From the NCBI GenBank assembly GCA_015178975.1, contig WHVD01000042.1, positions 425,501 through 489,500 of the forward strand: DNA of 64,000 nt. The letters run 5' to 3'. Positions 1 through 13,574 of the stretch are shown one piece after another (positions within the stretch are counted from its first letter, which is position 1; each line of letters begins with the position of its first letter). The translations under genes and the position numbers were made by a program. The DNA comes from Hysterangium stoloniferum. Taxonomy: Eukaryota > Basidiomycota > Agaricomycetes > Hysterangiales > Hysterangiaceae. The notes beneath the pieces were generated by a model. That model was not told the DNA's origin and did no database searches. It saw only the letters and a list, made by a program, of their open reading frames with translations.

Positions 1-3000
1 CATTCTTAGCTCTTAGATCCCGTCCCTTCACTCGGATCTTTTCGTGAGCTTGGAAAACGTCAGTATGATAAGTGTGAGCCGGTGGGAAAAAATGTCATGA
101 ATCAGTCAAATCAGGTTAAGATGATTATATCTGCAAGACCGAAAACCTTTCCCACCTGATCGACGTGGCTGACTTAACGTTGAGGCACTTTTAGGCAAAA
201 GAGATAGGGCAGAACGGCGTTTGATGAACATTATATGGAAAAGTTAACAACTTGAATAGCAACCGGGCCGAAACGAAACTAAAAGGGATTTTTACCACTT
301 ACACGTCCGACTTGAGTTGTACTTCTTCCATTAGCGAGTGAGAATTACCGATGAGCTGGCAGGGGCAATGTTCATAAATAAGGGCAATATTAAGAGGGTT
401 ATCACGAACTTATAACAATATGTTTGTTCCCGTCTTTGCAGCGACGGGCAAAGAGGCACATTATTTTTGCCATGTCATGGTGTCCAGAGGCACCTTTATA
501 ATCCCTGATCGCCATTTTTCTAGTTTTAAGATTTAATCCTCGATCGGTGATCCCCTCCCTTGATGTGGAGAAAAAGAAGCCTTCGAGGGGGTGTGGCAGT
601 ACCCTTGCAGACTCCGACTAATCATATCAGGCTGAAAAACATGTCGTCGCTGCATTAGAAATACCCGATTGCTAACAAATATCCCCTCCGATTCGGTCCT
701 CATTTTTAGGAGTATCCAATCCCCGGCGCGCTCGTGGAAGACCATCACCATTCATCACAGTTTTAATTGGATGACTTGTCTATCATACAACCATCATCGC
801 GCGCTGTTTGTGGAGTTATCATCATAGAATATAGAAATTATTGGATCACATTACTTCGGATACATTTTTCGTTTTTCGCTTATGCGTCCTCCGGGTTGCA
901 TCAAAGGCGCACCGATTCTGTCACTGCCTCTGCAAAGTCTTATATACCTGTGGGAGACGCCCCGATCAATCCAAATCTCCGCACCTTCTGAAGTACGACG
1001 TCAACGACGGCGTCCAAGGTGTCTTGATCAATCAGCACTCATTAAAAGTGGAAGACTAATAATACGTTTTAACATTATAATGCATCATTGATATTTACCC
1101 CCGAATCTCAGACTCTACTTATCGTATAGTACTAGTCCGCAGTAATGTATCTGCACGTTAACACCCCTGATATATCTCATCTAACATCTTAAAAAAATAG
1201 GAGTTGACAGCCGTTACGGTATCACTAGCACGATTGAAACATTTGTTCCTCCAGAGCGCCTTATTCAACAAAATACTTAGCATTCAATATTTGCGCCTCT
1301 TCCGAATGAGTACAGGCGATTATTGTGAACGGGCGGTCATTAGTCGCTATGAAAAGCTGGTCGATGGCGTTTTCTTTTTCTCTTTGTTCCACATCCGCCA
1401 CAGGGAGTGATCCTAATGATGGCGTTTTTTTTTGAAGGGGGGGGGGGTGAGGGGGTGGCATATACAGTGTAACCCGTGCATAGTGGTGTCCCAGCCGGGA
1501 GTAGATAATTTCTAATTCGATGTCGAGTAGTTTAAGAGGGCTAAACCCATTAATTTACTAATATAAACAAACAGATCGAATGTATGGGGACAATAAAAGA
1601 ATTCAAAAAGGTATGGCAATATTGCGGATGGGCGCCCATGAAATATTTTTCCGCACATGGGGTAGGACCTAGGGGAAAAAAGGAAGGGTGATGAACCGAT
1701 GTGTCTTCGGAGTATATCCTGCCCTATGTGTTACGGTTCGACGATGACTCCCTTATATCAGGGATTTGGGAATGTCTGGAAAGCCACACTCGCTATGCAG
1801 ACCACAGAGACTGCTTGGACTCTCCTGAACTACACGCAGTGATAGTAAGTCGTTTTAATGGCCAATAAATCAGAAGTAGTAGTGTGTTAAGCGAGCCTAG
1901 TTGAACTAGCGAACGCTCCCAAATGGATCTAGACAATATATACGGCATATATGATGGTTCCCATTTTCTTGATCTACAGAACGCCGGGCTATGGCGGGAG
2001 CTTACAATCCACCTTTTTAAAGCCTTGAATGGGAAGGGTTCATTGTGCACTATAAAAAAAGTCATCATCCTCAAAAATATTAGAGGGGACGCATTTCTGG
2101 TATGGGAGGGACAATCCAATATATTCTGACATAATACCGTGTCTAGAACATCTGTCTTTTCTGGGCTCCTCGTAACACTAATAATACGAGGTAGTTCGCT
2201 ATGTCGATAGACTTTTGATTCTTCAGGCCACTAACAGACTCGCTAGTCCCCGTCCTCCGTCCCGAGCCATTTTCCATCCAACATGCGCCTCCTTTGGCAC
2301 TCATGTGATCGCTCTTCTCGCTTCATATAACGCCGGATAACTAGACAGCACACTGTCTTTCAGTTTCGACTTTCGACTTCCACATTTTTTAGTTTCCATC
2401 GAGTAAAATACGACTTCCCATGCAATAATTAAATTACCTTTGTGACCATGCACACCACGGTCCACCTCCATAACACAACATTAAAAACATACACCGTGGA
2501 TGCCACCAGGCAGATGATCGGCGCATTTGCCACATAGCAAACCTCGGTGTATGTAAATTATCTTTAATGTGAAGGCTTGTGCCTTTCCCTCGGGGAAAGA
2601 CACTCCCGACAGTCACACTTGATGCCTCGCGCACTGGCACTGTCTAGCAGCCCGAATATTAAATGTGATTAATGTGGTGGAGGTGTGTGTGGTATAAACA
2701 GTAAATGGTGAAACACGTAATGAATTGTAGGGGTAGAAAATGTATATGCGCTAGTGAGGAGCCAAAAGCCACGCGGTGGAGAGCCCGGATGGTACTCATA
2801 GATGAATATCATATGACAGGAAATGTCGAACTTCCAGCTTATTTCTGTGTGGAAATGATTGCTTGGCTTATTCGGATCATTTTGAATGTGGTAAGCTTGG
2901 AGAAATAGTAGGGCACGAAGGTTTCGTGCCCTGCACGTCGATCACTTGCAGTTGGAGCGTGATTGGCCCTGACTAGTGACTGGTGGTCTTGCGGGGTCTG

Positions 3001-6000
3001 TTTGGCTTGTTTATTTTCTTTATCGTATACTTATTAAGGCATATACTTTATTTTATTTTATTTGTGGTCATTGTAAGGCTCTGTAGGAATTTTACAGTGA
3101 TATAATTGTTCTATATTTTATTTATTTATTTATTTTGCCTTAGAGAACATTATCACAAATAAATGTAGAACCACCCCAATAGTTTGTTGCAGCATATTAT
3201 AATTGCATAAGAAGACAAATTTCCCCAAAAAGTCTGCTCAGGAAATAAAAGGTTCCAATGGTAACATAACTCCTAATAAATAAATAAAGAAAAATGTTGT
3301 AATGGCATCAAATCTTTGTGTTAGTCGATGCTTATAATGATTAACAAGTAAACGTATGCATGCATGTAAAAATGTCCCATGACAGGTGATAATTAACAAA
3401 GGCCTCACCACTTTGTGTTTGTTTGCCTTGGCGTTGTTTAAACCCTAGTTTCAAGTACCCCGAGACCGGAAGATTCTCTTATGTATTAACTCAGGTGACG
3501 GAGTACATAGATGTCAGGAGGCTCGGACCGTGATCAATTGCTTTTTTATTTTATTTTATTTTATTTTATTTATTTTTATATTGGTGAATGAACTTGAGGA
3601 GCCCCGGCGGAAGAAGACGAAACCGATCCCCGCCGTTTGGATCGTTTGAATTTGCCCGTTTTCCGGGTAGGAGATAGACAGATAGATAGCGGTATGAAAT
3701 TGTGTAAACGCAATTAACATGTTCAAAAAATAAGGAGATCTAAAGAGAAAACAAAAACGATGGAATATGTAAGCTCAACTTGAAACACACCGCCCAAGTC
3801 CCCTTCCAGGCAGGGTAAGTTCAAATTGAAACCTCAGACATCAATTACAATTGTTGTTAACAAATTCGGCTTGACAAGTTGAGCTTCTGTGGGCACTTCA
3901 AACACTCTGAATAATGCCATATCTGTACTTGTGCGTGATAAATTCACCGTGGGGCCCCGCGACACGTGCCAGTGCACAAAGGGAACATTTCAAAACCAGT
4001 GCCAGGGCTTTTAATTGTATCAATTATGGGAAATGAATGATGGCATAGAGTAGGCATGGATTTACGTCCAGCTCGCCAGTGAGCCTATTCAGCCACAGGG
4101 GTGTGCGTACGACCAGTTAGGAAGACTTCAAGTTTGTGTGTTTTATGTGAATTGGGTGTCAATCGAGTTAAACCTCGGAGATTCAGGCCATGACAAGAGA
4201 CTGTGTCGGCATGTTATTTCAAGTATTTATTTTTTAGGGATGCTACAGAATACAGTGTCTTTGTTGCCATTGAGCTATGACACAAGTAGACTCTGTCATA
4301 CCAGAATAACGTTGACACATGGAACCGTTTACCTGGTTGCCGCTGGCCGAAAAAGAGAGAACCCTCAGTTCTCTAATCAAAGAGTTCTGTTTGACAAAAG
4401 AGAACTTCTAAATGGATACGTTTGTTTGGCCTCAAAATACAAGGGGATACGATCTCCAATCGGGTGGAGTTTAACCCCATAAGTACGGCAGAAGCGTAGC
4501 ATATTTCGGATATCTATCTAGTGTTTTGATGTGTGTTCTGGGATACTACTATAGTTTAAGCCTCTACGCTTGAGTTATTGAAAAATCCATGAGAATGGTC
4601 AACTAATGCAGATTCAGTTTGATATTATACGGCAAATTCGGCAGTTGTCGTCCAGCATAGTTATGGAGAAGCTACGCATGTATTGGACAATGATAGACGC
4701 TCGTATCGTCTCACGCTCCGGATTATCATCGTTAGTACAGGTACGATGAGCTTCTCATTCAACTTTTTATCCTCACTAGTACAGCTTGGGTGAAAACTAA
4801 GCTTACGTATTTTTACTGCGGATTGATAAATTAGAATGATCGATCTGGAAACCAATTTGCAGAAAATGTGGCTGCCTGCATGAATCTGATTATCTCATGG
4901 TCACATACGCGGTGCCTACCGAGTGAATTCAATACGATTCGGGTGGATGTAACGAGATCATTCCTCGCGTGGAGCATGATTCCTGCATAAATGCGGAGAT
5001 CTGAATCAACGTCGATGGATATGTTGCATGGGCACAACTACGTGGGTATCGAAATCTTCTAGATCTTGAACACGGTAGCGTGGGGAATTCACATGAAGAA
5101 GAGAGTTTCGACGAGATGGCCTTGATCGCGTTAGTGGAAACTTATTCAACGTCTAACTCGGAGTGCACTGTTTTGTTGCTTTCGGGTGTGAATTTGGGAT
5201 GAGGCTGGATTTAGGCGGCATTGAACAGCGATCTTTCCGCTTGGGTGCTGCTACAAAGATGTGGCGTTAAAGTTCTTTGAATTGGTCGCGATACCTTCGT
5301 GGTACTTGTGGGTAAAGTATGTACAGAAAATTTGTTCCCCTTGTTGTCATCTACAAATTATACCTCCCGCCCGGGCAATATATCTTGTGCCACAGATCAA
5401 TTGAAAAAAAAATACATGCGAGATCGGCGGGTAACCTGTATAGGCAAGATGTTCTGCGAACATATTTCTCTAACAGTGAGAATGCAGGGCCGCAAAGACT
5501 TGGCGGTAGTGCTAGCACAGTTTACCACTCGATATCGATCCACCTGTCGGACACGAAGTGTACCTCTAACCACTGTATCTTTGATTCGTGGGTAAAAACA
5601 TCGGTTACTGCCGGAGACCGATGTTACAAGGAGCGCCAATACCGTGGGGATTACTAACGGGCCTACACTACTGGCTAGAATATGTTCGCGACCCCGACGC
5701 TTCTTGTGGTTGTGAGAAGACCGGAAGTGAAGATGCGGAAGTGAAGAAGTGAAGGAATATTGATCAGAGGTTAGATTTCTTTATGGCAATTTACCCCGGG
5801 GTGAAGAATATTGTATCAATTATCAGAGATATACGTACCTTACGACGATGACGGTGCCAGTATTGCCCAGGGATGTTATCGACGATGGGCGAGCGAGGCT
5901 CGACGGTGGTTACCAACCTGCACACGGATCAGAGCCCATTGGGTCCGTTCGCCTTTAGGCAGCGCCGAAGGGACTACATGTACCTTCTATCCACATGATG

Positions 6001-6092
6001 CAAATATCTTTATCCCATTTTCTCCAGCCAGTGCGATACCGACTCACCTCGATTTAATCACTCAATCTTGACTTGGACTGTCCCGCCCTGCA
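1..6092. other. Gene-poor stretch, no supported gene
   Basis: No open frame here has recognisable protein similarity, a plausible intron chain or low-complexity coding bias; the longest frames are about 110 codons and look random. The part from about 2,650 to 3,750 is AT-rich with short tandem tracts: TTTA repeats near 3,110-3,135, TTTTA repeats at 3,542-3,580 and a short GATA run near 3,675. A G-run lies at about 1,437-1,455. A hairpin sits at 2911-2931. Nothing else is supported. Confidence 0.5.
2911..2931. repeat. Perfect 9-bp inverted repeat
   Basis: The arms GGGCACGAA and TTCGTGCCC are separated by 3 nt and give a stable hairpin. It stands at the boundary between ordinary sequence and an AT-rich, tandem-repeat-rich stretch. 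No gene or element end could be tied to it, so a function is not assigned. Confidence 0.6.
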
Positions 6093-9000
6093 ATGATCCA
6101 AAAGCCTTCTGCGACGCCGCACCTGGACCAGCTTCGTGCAGACTGGACCGAACTAACTGGCTACCGCAATGGCACCAAAAAACCCTTCATAGATGGGGAA
6201 TCATTCTCTATTGCAGCTGTTATCGCTGTTTCTAGGTGAGGACTTTGTTTCCCTTGTAGTTTATGTTATATGCGATAACCACAATCGTATACACAATCGC
6301 GATAATCGCACTCATGTGTATCCAAATCCCGAACATATTGATTAAATCCCGAGCTGACGCCCCTTTTCTCTTTTATTTTGTGATTATAGATTTCGCATTG
6401 TACCCAGTTTATCACAAACACCGGAGGTTCTCGACCGCGTCACGGCTTCTGCTGAATTTGCGAGTGATTTTGTTAAAAATGCTGCTGCGGGTGCCGTCTC
6501 TGGTTCGGGTGGCGCTGACGCCGTCAACTCTGAAGCCAATTCTGCATTCAACGCCAACAATAGCGATGCTGTCAAGCCCGGTAACATCGCATTGCAACCC
6601 ATTCAAGCCCAGGTGCAAAGTATGTACGGTGTCACAACCGGATTTGGTGGAAGTGGTAAGTGCATGTTTATCTTCGTCTTCGTCCTTCATACCTCCATCT
6701 TTGTCATCATCGCCACCTTCGTCATCATCTGCAACTACATATTCGCCGTTACCTTCGCCTTGACCGATGCTTACTATCTGCCCCTCTAGCAAACACCCGC
6801 CTGCCGCCTTCAAAGGCTGCCACGCTACAACAAGTCTTGATTAAGGGCCTGCAGGCGGGTATTATCCCGTTGGATGACACTGGTAGTGCAGCAACAAAGG
6901 ATGAGGGACAAGATCTCAACACGCTTGGGAACGAAAAGCTACTTATGCCCGAGGCCTGGGTTAAAGGTGTGTGCCTATGCGTTACTCAGCGATTCATTCG
7001 CCTTTGCTTCGTGGTGTCCGAAGAGGTTGCCGATCCTTTGCTGTTGTTTATCATTAATTCACACCCACTACCTATCGTATCTGGTCTCCTTCCGCCATCC
7101 CTATCGTTTGCCATTCTCCATCGACATTGTCTTTACCGTTGACTAACATCGTTTCCTTACCCCACAAAGGCTCTCTCGCAATCCGCCTCAACTCCTTGAT
7201 CCGTGGGCACAGCGGCTGCAGATATGACGTTCTCCTCGCACTGTATAGTCTTTTTGAGAAGAATATCGTTCCATGTGTTCCATTGAGGTGGGTATTATGC
7301 TAAACCTCCCGTGATTACCATAAATTGACCTCCGTCTCCACCAGAATGTCGATCTCTGCCTCCGGAGATCTCGGTCCCCTGGCATACATAGCAGCCGCCG
7401 TGACTGGAGAAGGAAAAGCAAAGGTGTGGTATGGTGAGGGGTAAGTTCTATTTCTTATATGTGTATATCCAGCCCTTCGTTCTGGACCCTTCACCCGTGT
7501 CGCGTACTTTGTATACCCTCAACTTCGACCCTTCTTTCTCCTACTTAACCTTGACCTTCGCCTTCCTTTCCACGTTTTCTATTTCAACTCAGCACTACTA
7601 ATACCTCTTTCCTCCCAGCCCATCCCGCGTACCAATTCCCGCGCCTCTCGCCTTAACCAAATCCAACCTCCCTGCAACGCCCCTGCTGCCGAAGGAAGGT
7701 CTTGCAGTCGTGAACGGGACCGCGCCGAGCTGTGCGGTTGCTGTGGGTGGAATCTGGGATGGTGGATGGGCGCTCCTGGGGGGTGTTGTGAGTTTTCTTT
7801 CTCTTTTGTGCTCTTAGCTAGGATGCTTCGACGTGCTCATGCGAGCCAACCCTCTCCATTCGTCATCTCTAGGCACTAACAGCACTCGCCCTTGAAGCCC
7901 TCCATGGGACAATGGAATCTTTCGTACCCTTCCTGCATGACGTCGTGAGACCGCACCCTGGACAAGTAGAGGTTGCGGCGGCGGTGAGGAACGCATTGGA
8001 GGGATCGAGGCTCGTTACGACGGGGTGGGAGGAGGGGACTGTTGGTGTTACGGCTGAGGAGAGGTGAGTCTTGGGTTAGGTTTCGGTTTCGCCTCGATTG
8101 CTTGCTTTTTTGCGTTTACTTGTTTATTATCTCCGCGCCCTCTCACCATCATCTCGGTCTCATTTATCTCTTCCCACTTTCTATGGGCGTAACAGTATCT
8201 AATCTATTTACCTTCTCAGACTCCGTCAAGACCGCTACAGTCTCCGCACAGCTCCCCAATGGCTCGGGCCGCAGATCGAAGAAGCCCTTGCTGCACACCG
8301 GACGGTGACGGTGGAGATCAATTCCACGACGGATAACCCGATTATTGACGCGAGGAAGGAAGAGGGTTAGTGTTTCTTTCTGTCACTTTTTCTTCACTTT
8401 CTGTGTTATTGTTTTTGCATGCTTTGCGCTACAATGATACTGACTAACTTCTTCATCCCCTACTCTATTAATAGAACGCTCCTCCTCCGAGAAATGGAGC
8501 GGAAACCTTTGTGGTGGAAACTTTCAAGGGACGAGTATTACTGTTGCGATGGAAAAGATGAGAATTGGATTGCAGCATGTTGGTGCGTTTGTGCTCTACA
8601 CTTGGGTTATCTTTGCTTGAACTCCGCGCCGACAACTAACACTGCTACCACTTAGGACGCATCGCCTATGCCCAAATGGTTGAGCTTGGACAGCCCGCCA
8701 TGAACCGCGGTCTTCCTCCTGATCTTGCCGCCAACGAGCCTAGTTTAGATTATGGACAAAAAGCGCTTGATATTGCTGCTGCGAGCTATCTGGGAGGTGA
8801 GTTATTTCTTTGTATTTCTCGCGCTTTTTTGGAGGAAAGAAGGAGTTTTAAATGGAGATTATGTGTGTATGATTGATGGACATATGTCCTGGTTCATATG
8901 ATGACGCTTGGGTCTGTACCTTTTGCGGGTGTCTCGGCCGGCTATGTGGACTCTGCGGAGTGGATCTGGGGTTGATTGTCCCAATTGTTTTGCATCTTCC

Positions 9001-9905
9001 TCCCGCTGAAGCTGATCTGATCGTCTCTCTTTAGAATTATCCTTCATATCCAACACGGTCTCGAATCATGTGCAACCCGCAGAGATGCATAACCAGAGTC
9101 TTAACTCGCTCGCGCTCGTGTCAGCGCGGTATACGGCAGAAGCGGTGCAGCTTATTCAGATGGTGCGAATGACAACCTTCGTTGTTGTTTCCATGTGTTG
9201 CAATTCAACCTTGTGGGCTGATGTTTGCGCTTAGATCCATGCCAACCTGTTGGTCTCGCTTTGTCAGGCACTCGATCTTCGTGCGATGTATGCGGACTTT
9301 TTCGTGTTGATGAAGAACGATATCGAGCGTGCTGTAGAGGAGTTTATTGAGCCAAAGTTGACGGGAGAGGCAAAGAAGGGATTGGTCGATATGTTGAATA
9401 AGCAAGTACGTATTTGTCTATTTGTCTACCTATACATCAATACTGACAAGTCATCTCGTCTCTCCAGGCGAATATTAGTTTCGCCCTAACTAGCACGCTC
9501 GACACACCCGAACGTTTCCCAGCCCTCGTTCGCCCCCTTATCGCAGACATATTTACTTACCTCTCTTCCCTCTCTTCTTCCTTCTCCTTCTCCGCCCCAC
9601 ACTTCCACACCGCCCTCGCCTCCAGTCTTGCAACCTCTTTCCTCTCAAACCGTGGCCGCTACTTCCTCCTCCCATCTGGTGCAGCAGCTCCCCTCCTTGG
9701 GAACGGCACGCGCCATTTATACCTCTGGGTCCGCAAAACGCTCGGGGTACCCATGTGTGTGGGGCTGCAGGGGGCGCCTGCTTTTGGTGTGGAGGGTGAT
9801 CGTGATGAGATGGATGTACATGTTAGTAAGGTGTACAGAGGCATTGCTAAGGGAGAAGTGAATTCTGTATTGTTGGATGTGTTGAATAGCAGACAGATCG
9901 GGTGA
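6093..9905 (+). CDS. PAL: Phenylalanine/aromatic amino acid ammonia-lyase, 13 exons
   Basis: The enzyme family deaminates phenylalanine (or tyrosine) to cinnamate (or coumarate) with a self-made MIO cofactor. Exons: 6093-6235, 6390-6655, 6790-6966, 7170-7287, 7345-7440, 7619-7787, 7873-8063, 8220-8365, 8475-8582, 8656-8796, 9035-9162, 9235-9405 and 9468-9905, all GT..AG and phase-consistent, giving 763 residues, normal for fungal PAL. Visible family blocks are [11 protein letters not shown] with catalytic Tyr127, the MIO triad Ala240-Ser241-Gly242 in [28 protein letters not shown], the [12 protein letters not shown] block, [14 protein letters not shown] and [13 protein letters not shown]. At the substrate-switch position (Phe in plant PAL, His in TAL) the protein has Gly156 followed by Leu157, so phenylalanine preference is inferred, not shown. 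The start is the first ATG before an N-terminal block typical of the family. An O-methyltransferase follows in tandem. Confidence 0.93.
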
Positions 9906-10553
9906 TGGGAAGAGCTGGGCTGGGCTGCATTGCTAGGGGGTTAGTCGGTAGGGTGAGAAAGCGAGTGAGGTTAGGCGGCGGCGGCGGCGGTGATCACGCG
10001 ACACAGTTGAGTGAGGGCGCGGCTGAAATTAATATGCTTAAACTTATTGTGTCTCGTTCCCGTGTGACTGATTAGATTAGATGTGTGGTAGTACTGGTAC
10101 TTAATGTAAGGTTTGATGGAGCGTGGTTCATAAATCTGTCAGGGGTGTTTATTGAATCTTGAGATGCATCGGCGTTTTTATAGGGTAAGTACCCGAGACT
10201 GGCGTGAGCCGAGGCCGGTTGGTGCCATTATGATAACTATTTTTAATAACGATATTATTTGATTTTTTATTGTTAGAATTAGCCTCATGTAATTATTTTT
10301 TCGGCGTTGGTGAGACGTAAAGTGAGTATACGAGTTGCACCATCGCTTTAGGCTTCTCACATCGGAAACTTAGGGATCTTCGGGTCCAATCTCCTTATCC
10401 GCTGGGAAATTGCAACCTATCCCTCGTAATTTATTTTTGATGTGATGTACCTCTCAAGTCACTCCTGCACAGCGGCCTGGAGGGGTACATCTACATCGCA
10501 GGGCTTTAAACGGTGCCTCCTCCTCAACCGTGTTCCCTCACTCCCCTCCACAC
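9906..10553. other. Intergenic region between PAL and O-methyltransferase
   Basis: About 650 bases separate the PAL stop from the next start on the same strand, so the two genes are tandem, not divergent. It contains a short GGC run near 9973-9990 and an AT-rich stretch near 10,220-10,300. It presumably holds the PAL 3' end and the promoter of the next gene; no individual site can be named. Confidence 0.5.
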
Positions 10554-13500
10554 ATGGCCCCTTCCACACCGAGCACATTTTCGTCTTCGCCCTCATCATC
10601 GCCCTCGCTGCTTTCTTCACTCGTAGATTTAATCTCGACATCGACACTACGCTTACAAACCGAACTTGCGACCGCAGGTTTGCCGGAGCCATGGATCGAT
10701 CGGGCAGAGCTACACCCATGGGACGAAGAGTCTCCCTCAAAGGGATATTGGGAGGCCCGTCGCACGCTAATAAGTGCACTGGGCATGCTCACGGTAAGAC
10801 CGCATACATCGTCTATACATTCAACACTCAGTATTTACACAGGCAGTCGTCCAAAATCCCCGTGAAAAGCTTCTATGTGAAGGAATGGGCGTACGTAAAC
10901 TTCGTTGTTCATTATCTCAAATCTCGCGTGCGTGTACTTAATATATGCTTATTCGCCTGCAGTATCACCACCCCGCCGCGTTAAACTTTATCGCGCATAC
11001 ACAGATTGCTGATATTCTCGCGTCGCCTGATGTGGATGAGAAGGTTGGGCTGCCTATCCGTGAAATTGCCAGACGCGCGGGAACACATGTCGCCAAGACG
11101 GGTAAGTTATTTCTTTTTTGACTTCGATGCATATGTTTTCGATTATTGTTGGGCTCTTGCATAGCGTCCTTTTTTGTCATGAACTAATGTGATCCTCTGC
11201 AGAACGCATCCTGCGATTTTTATGCATATATCACGTATTTCAAGAGACACGGCCGAATGTTTTCGCGAATACTAGATTATCAACGTGTCTGAAGAAGGGG
11301 TCGCCCAATGCGGATGTGCCGCTTTATTGGTGAGTTCTTTCTGGTTTCTTAATCCTGTGGGATTTCACTTCCCTTTCATGCACGAGGCTTGAGGTCACTG
11401 CCCCCTTTTGTGAGGGGCAGGCACAGTGTCACCTTTCGGGGTATACCTGCTTCTCAGCCTTGACACAACCCATTTATCCATTTTTGTGCGCTTCACTATG
11501 CTTATCACGCACTCTTTTCATTTATTCCTATTTTTCACTTGTTCTCACTTCACTGCCAAAGACCTATGCTTTGATCTTTTGTGGGTTGTCTAACAGACAC
11601 GCCACTTTGTCTATTATTCAGCCCTTTTGTTTGTCTCCATTTGGATTTCATATTTGTTTTTTTTATTATCCCTCCCTTCAACACTCGATTGCACTACAGG
11701 CCACCTTTTTTCTTTCTCATTTTAATCGTTTTCATTTCTGTTTGGGTTCCTTCGCTAACCTTGATCTAATCGGCGGTGGCGGCCACGCTTTTTTAATAAT
11801 CAACTCCCATCAGTCTCATGATGTGCCGCATTTTTCCTACATGCTATTTTTGTCAAACTGCCTTTTACTGACATGCCCTTCCGAACTTGCCAGGGGCGAC
11901 ATCTCCTTCCGATCCGCGACTGCATTCTCGCGCACCCTCCGTGATCCCTCTACGGCATTTAGTGAATCTCTTGAAGATGCCCCTTTCTGTAAAGTTTTCG
12001 GCGGGATAACAGCTTCCTCCACTAGTGAGATAGATGGCGAGCTGAGCGGGGAAGAAAGCTGGAGTGGAAGCGATACTGATGTTGAGTTGGAAGGGGAGGT
12101 CGGCGCCTTTCACTTGGTCGGAGGCAAGTTGGAAAAGGACGTGGAGGAGGCTGCGCTCGATGTGAAGGATTGCGTAGATATCCTGGTAGACGCCCCCGCC
12201 GACATCACAAGCGCCCCCAATTTCCTTCCTCGTGATTCAGAGGAAGACTCCGACAGCGCCTCTTCTGCGGGTGAAACGGAATCAATCACGCAGGGTCAGC
12301 TTAATGACAGCGACGGCGCACCGCCAAAGGCACCAGATATCATTATCCCCAACGATGTATCGCACGATCTCGATCCCCCGGATTGCATTACTTCGGAGAG
12401 CTTCATCAGCAATGATGACGGAACATTCCAGGCCATTCCCATCAAAGGGAGCGTATTCTCCGAACCACGTCAGGTAACAACCGCCTTCCCTTTCCTCGCG
12501 CTGCCGCAATGTTCCCTTTACCGTCGCGCCTTTGCGCAAGGGATGGTCAGCCTAAATATCATGAACGGTGCTCTTGGTTATCTCGATTTGGATTGGAAAT
12601 CGTGGGAAGGTGATTCGGATGAGCCGACTTTTGTTGAAGTGAGTTTGGTCTCTGATATAAAATAATATATTTGATTAACTTCACGATTAATTAGGTTGGC
12701 GCTTCCACTGGTCATTTGTCACTCACGGTTTTACCTGTTGTCAATAAGGCCAAGTTTATCAACCAGGACCGTCCAGAGGTGTGCGTAGAAGGAGAAAAGG
12801 TATTTATTCTTAACTTGTTTACTCTCGTCGATTTCTCTTGTGTTGAGCGTCTTCCTCTCTCCCCGTAGTTTTTTGCAAAATATAATCCAGAAGCACTCAC
12901 TTCTGGACAAGTGTCATTCGAGCCTGTTGATTTCTTCCAACCCCAACCTATTCAAGGGTATGTGCTCGTAGTCATCCTAAAACCCTCTTTTTAACCATTT
13001 CGGTAGTGCGGAGGTATACATACTCTCAAACATCCTACACGATTGGCCAGATCGACAAGCATTAGATATTCTAAAAAATGTGGGTTGAGATAGCTTCTAC
13101 TCACTCCCCCATTGGTTTGCTTATCGCAATCACCCCCTCAAAGATCGCAGATGCCATGACCTTAACATCCCGTCTTCTCGTCATGGAAATCGTTCTCACG
13201 CCTTCAATTTCGCAATCACTCAATCCCCCTGACGAGGTATATCGTCTTCAGACTATAAAAGGCGATCACGTTAATAATATGATTATCTAGAACACTGAGA
13301 CAGATGCGAATAGTGCGCCGTGGCCGTTACTTAAAGATTATGGCATCGTAAATCGCTATGCTCATCATCAGAGCATAGAATTGATTACACTATTCAACGG
13401 GCTGGATCGGTAAGTCGCCATTTGTTCCCTCTTTGTACGTCTCATAATGACTCCCTCCTTAGAACTCTCCAAGAATATCTCACATTATTTGAACAAGCCG

Positions 13501-13574
13501 GCTTGGAGCTGGTAAAAGTACACAGGATTCGCAAATTAGTATCCGTCATGGAAGTAAAGAAAATAAATTTATAA
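10554..13574 (+). pseudogene. COMT-like O-methyltransferase, 10 exons, one frameshift
   Basis: A plant-COMT-like class I enzyme that would move a methyl group from S-adenosylmethionine to a hydroxyl. Exons: 10554-10793, 10843-10890, 10963-11101, 11203-11329, 11894-12638, 12695-12799, 12869-12957, 13007-13236, 13291-13409, 13463-13574. The N-terminal part carries the winged-helix dimerisation segment (IREIARRAGTHVAKTERIL). The SAM-binding motif is FVEVGASTGHLSL, and the catalytic region is ILSNILHDWPDRQALDIL with the expected His. SRLLVMEIVL and the C-terminal helix follow. The exons sum to 1954 nt, one too many: an A6 run at 13073-13078 shifts the frame just after the HDWPD block, so this copy is broken or the run has a sequencing error. 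Residues about 222-387 form an acidic, Ser/Asp/Glu-rich insert absent from typical members. Intron 4 is long (11330-11893). It lies tandem downstream of PAL. Confidence 0.82.

Noticed and set aside
1437-1455. G-run as a functional quadruplex
   Set aside because: A single interrupted homopolymer with no gene or element nearby; no way to argue function.
6263-6813. Antisense or alternative proteins over the PAL gene
   Set aside because: All are shadow frames across exons and introns of the well-supported PAL model.
11460-12665. A separate 401-residue gene
   Set aside because: Its 5' third lies in a pyrimidine-rich intron of the methyltransferase; the real exon starts at 11894 where the phase fits.
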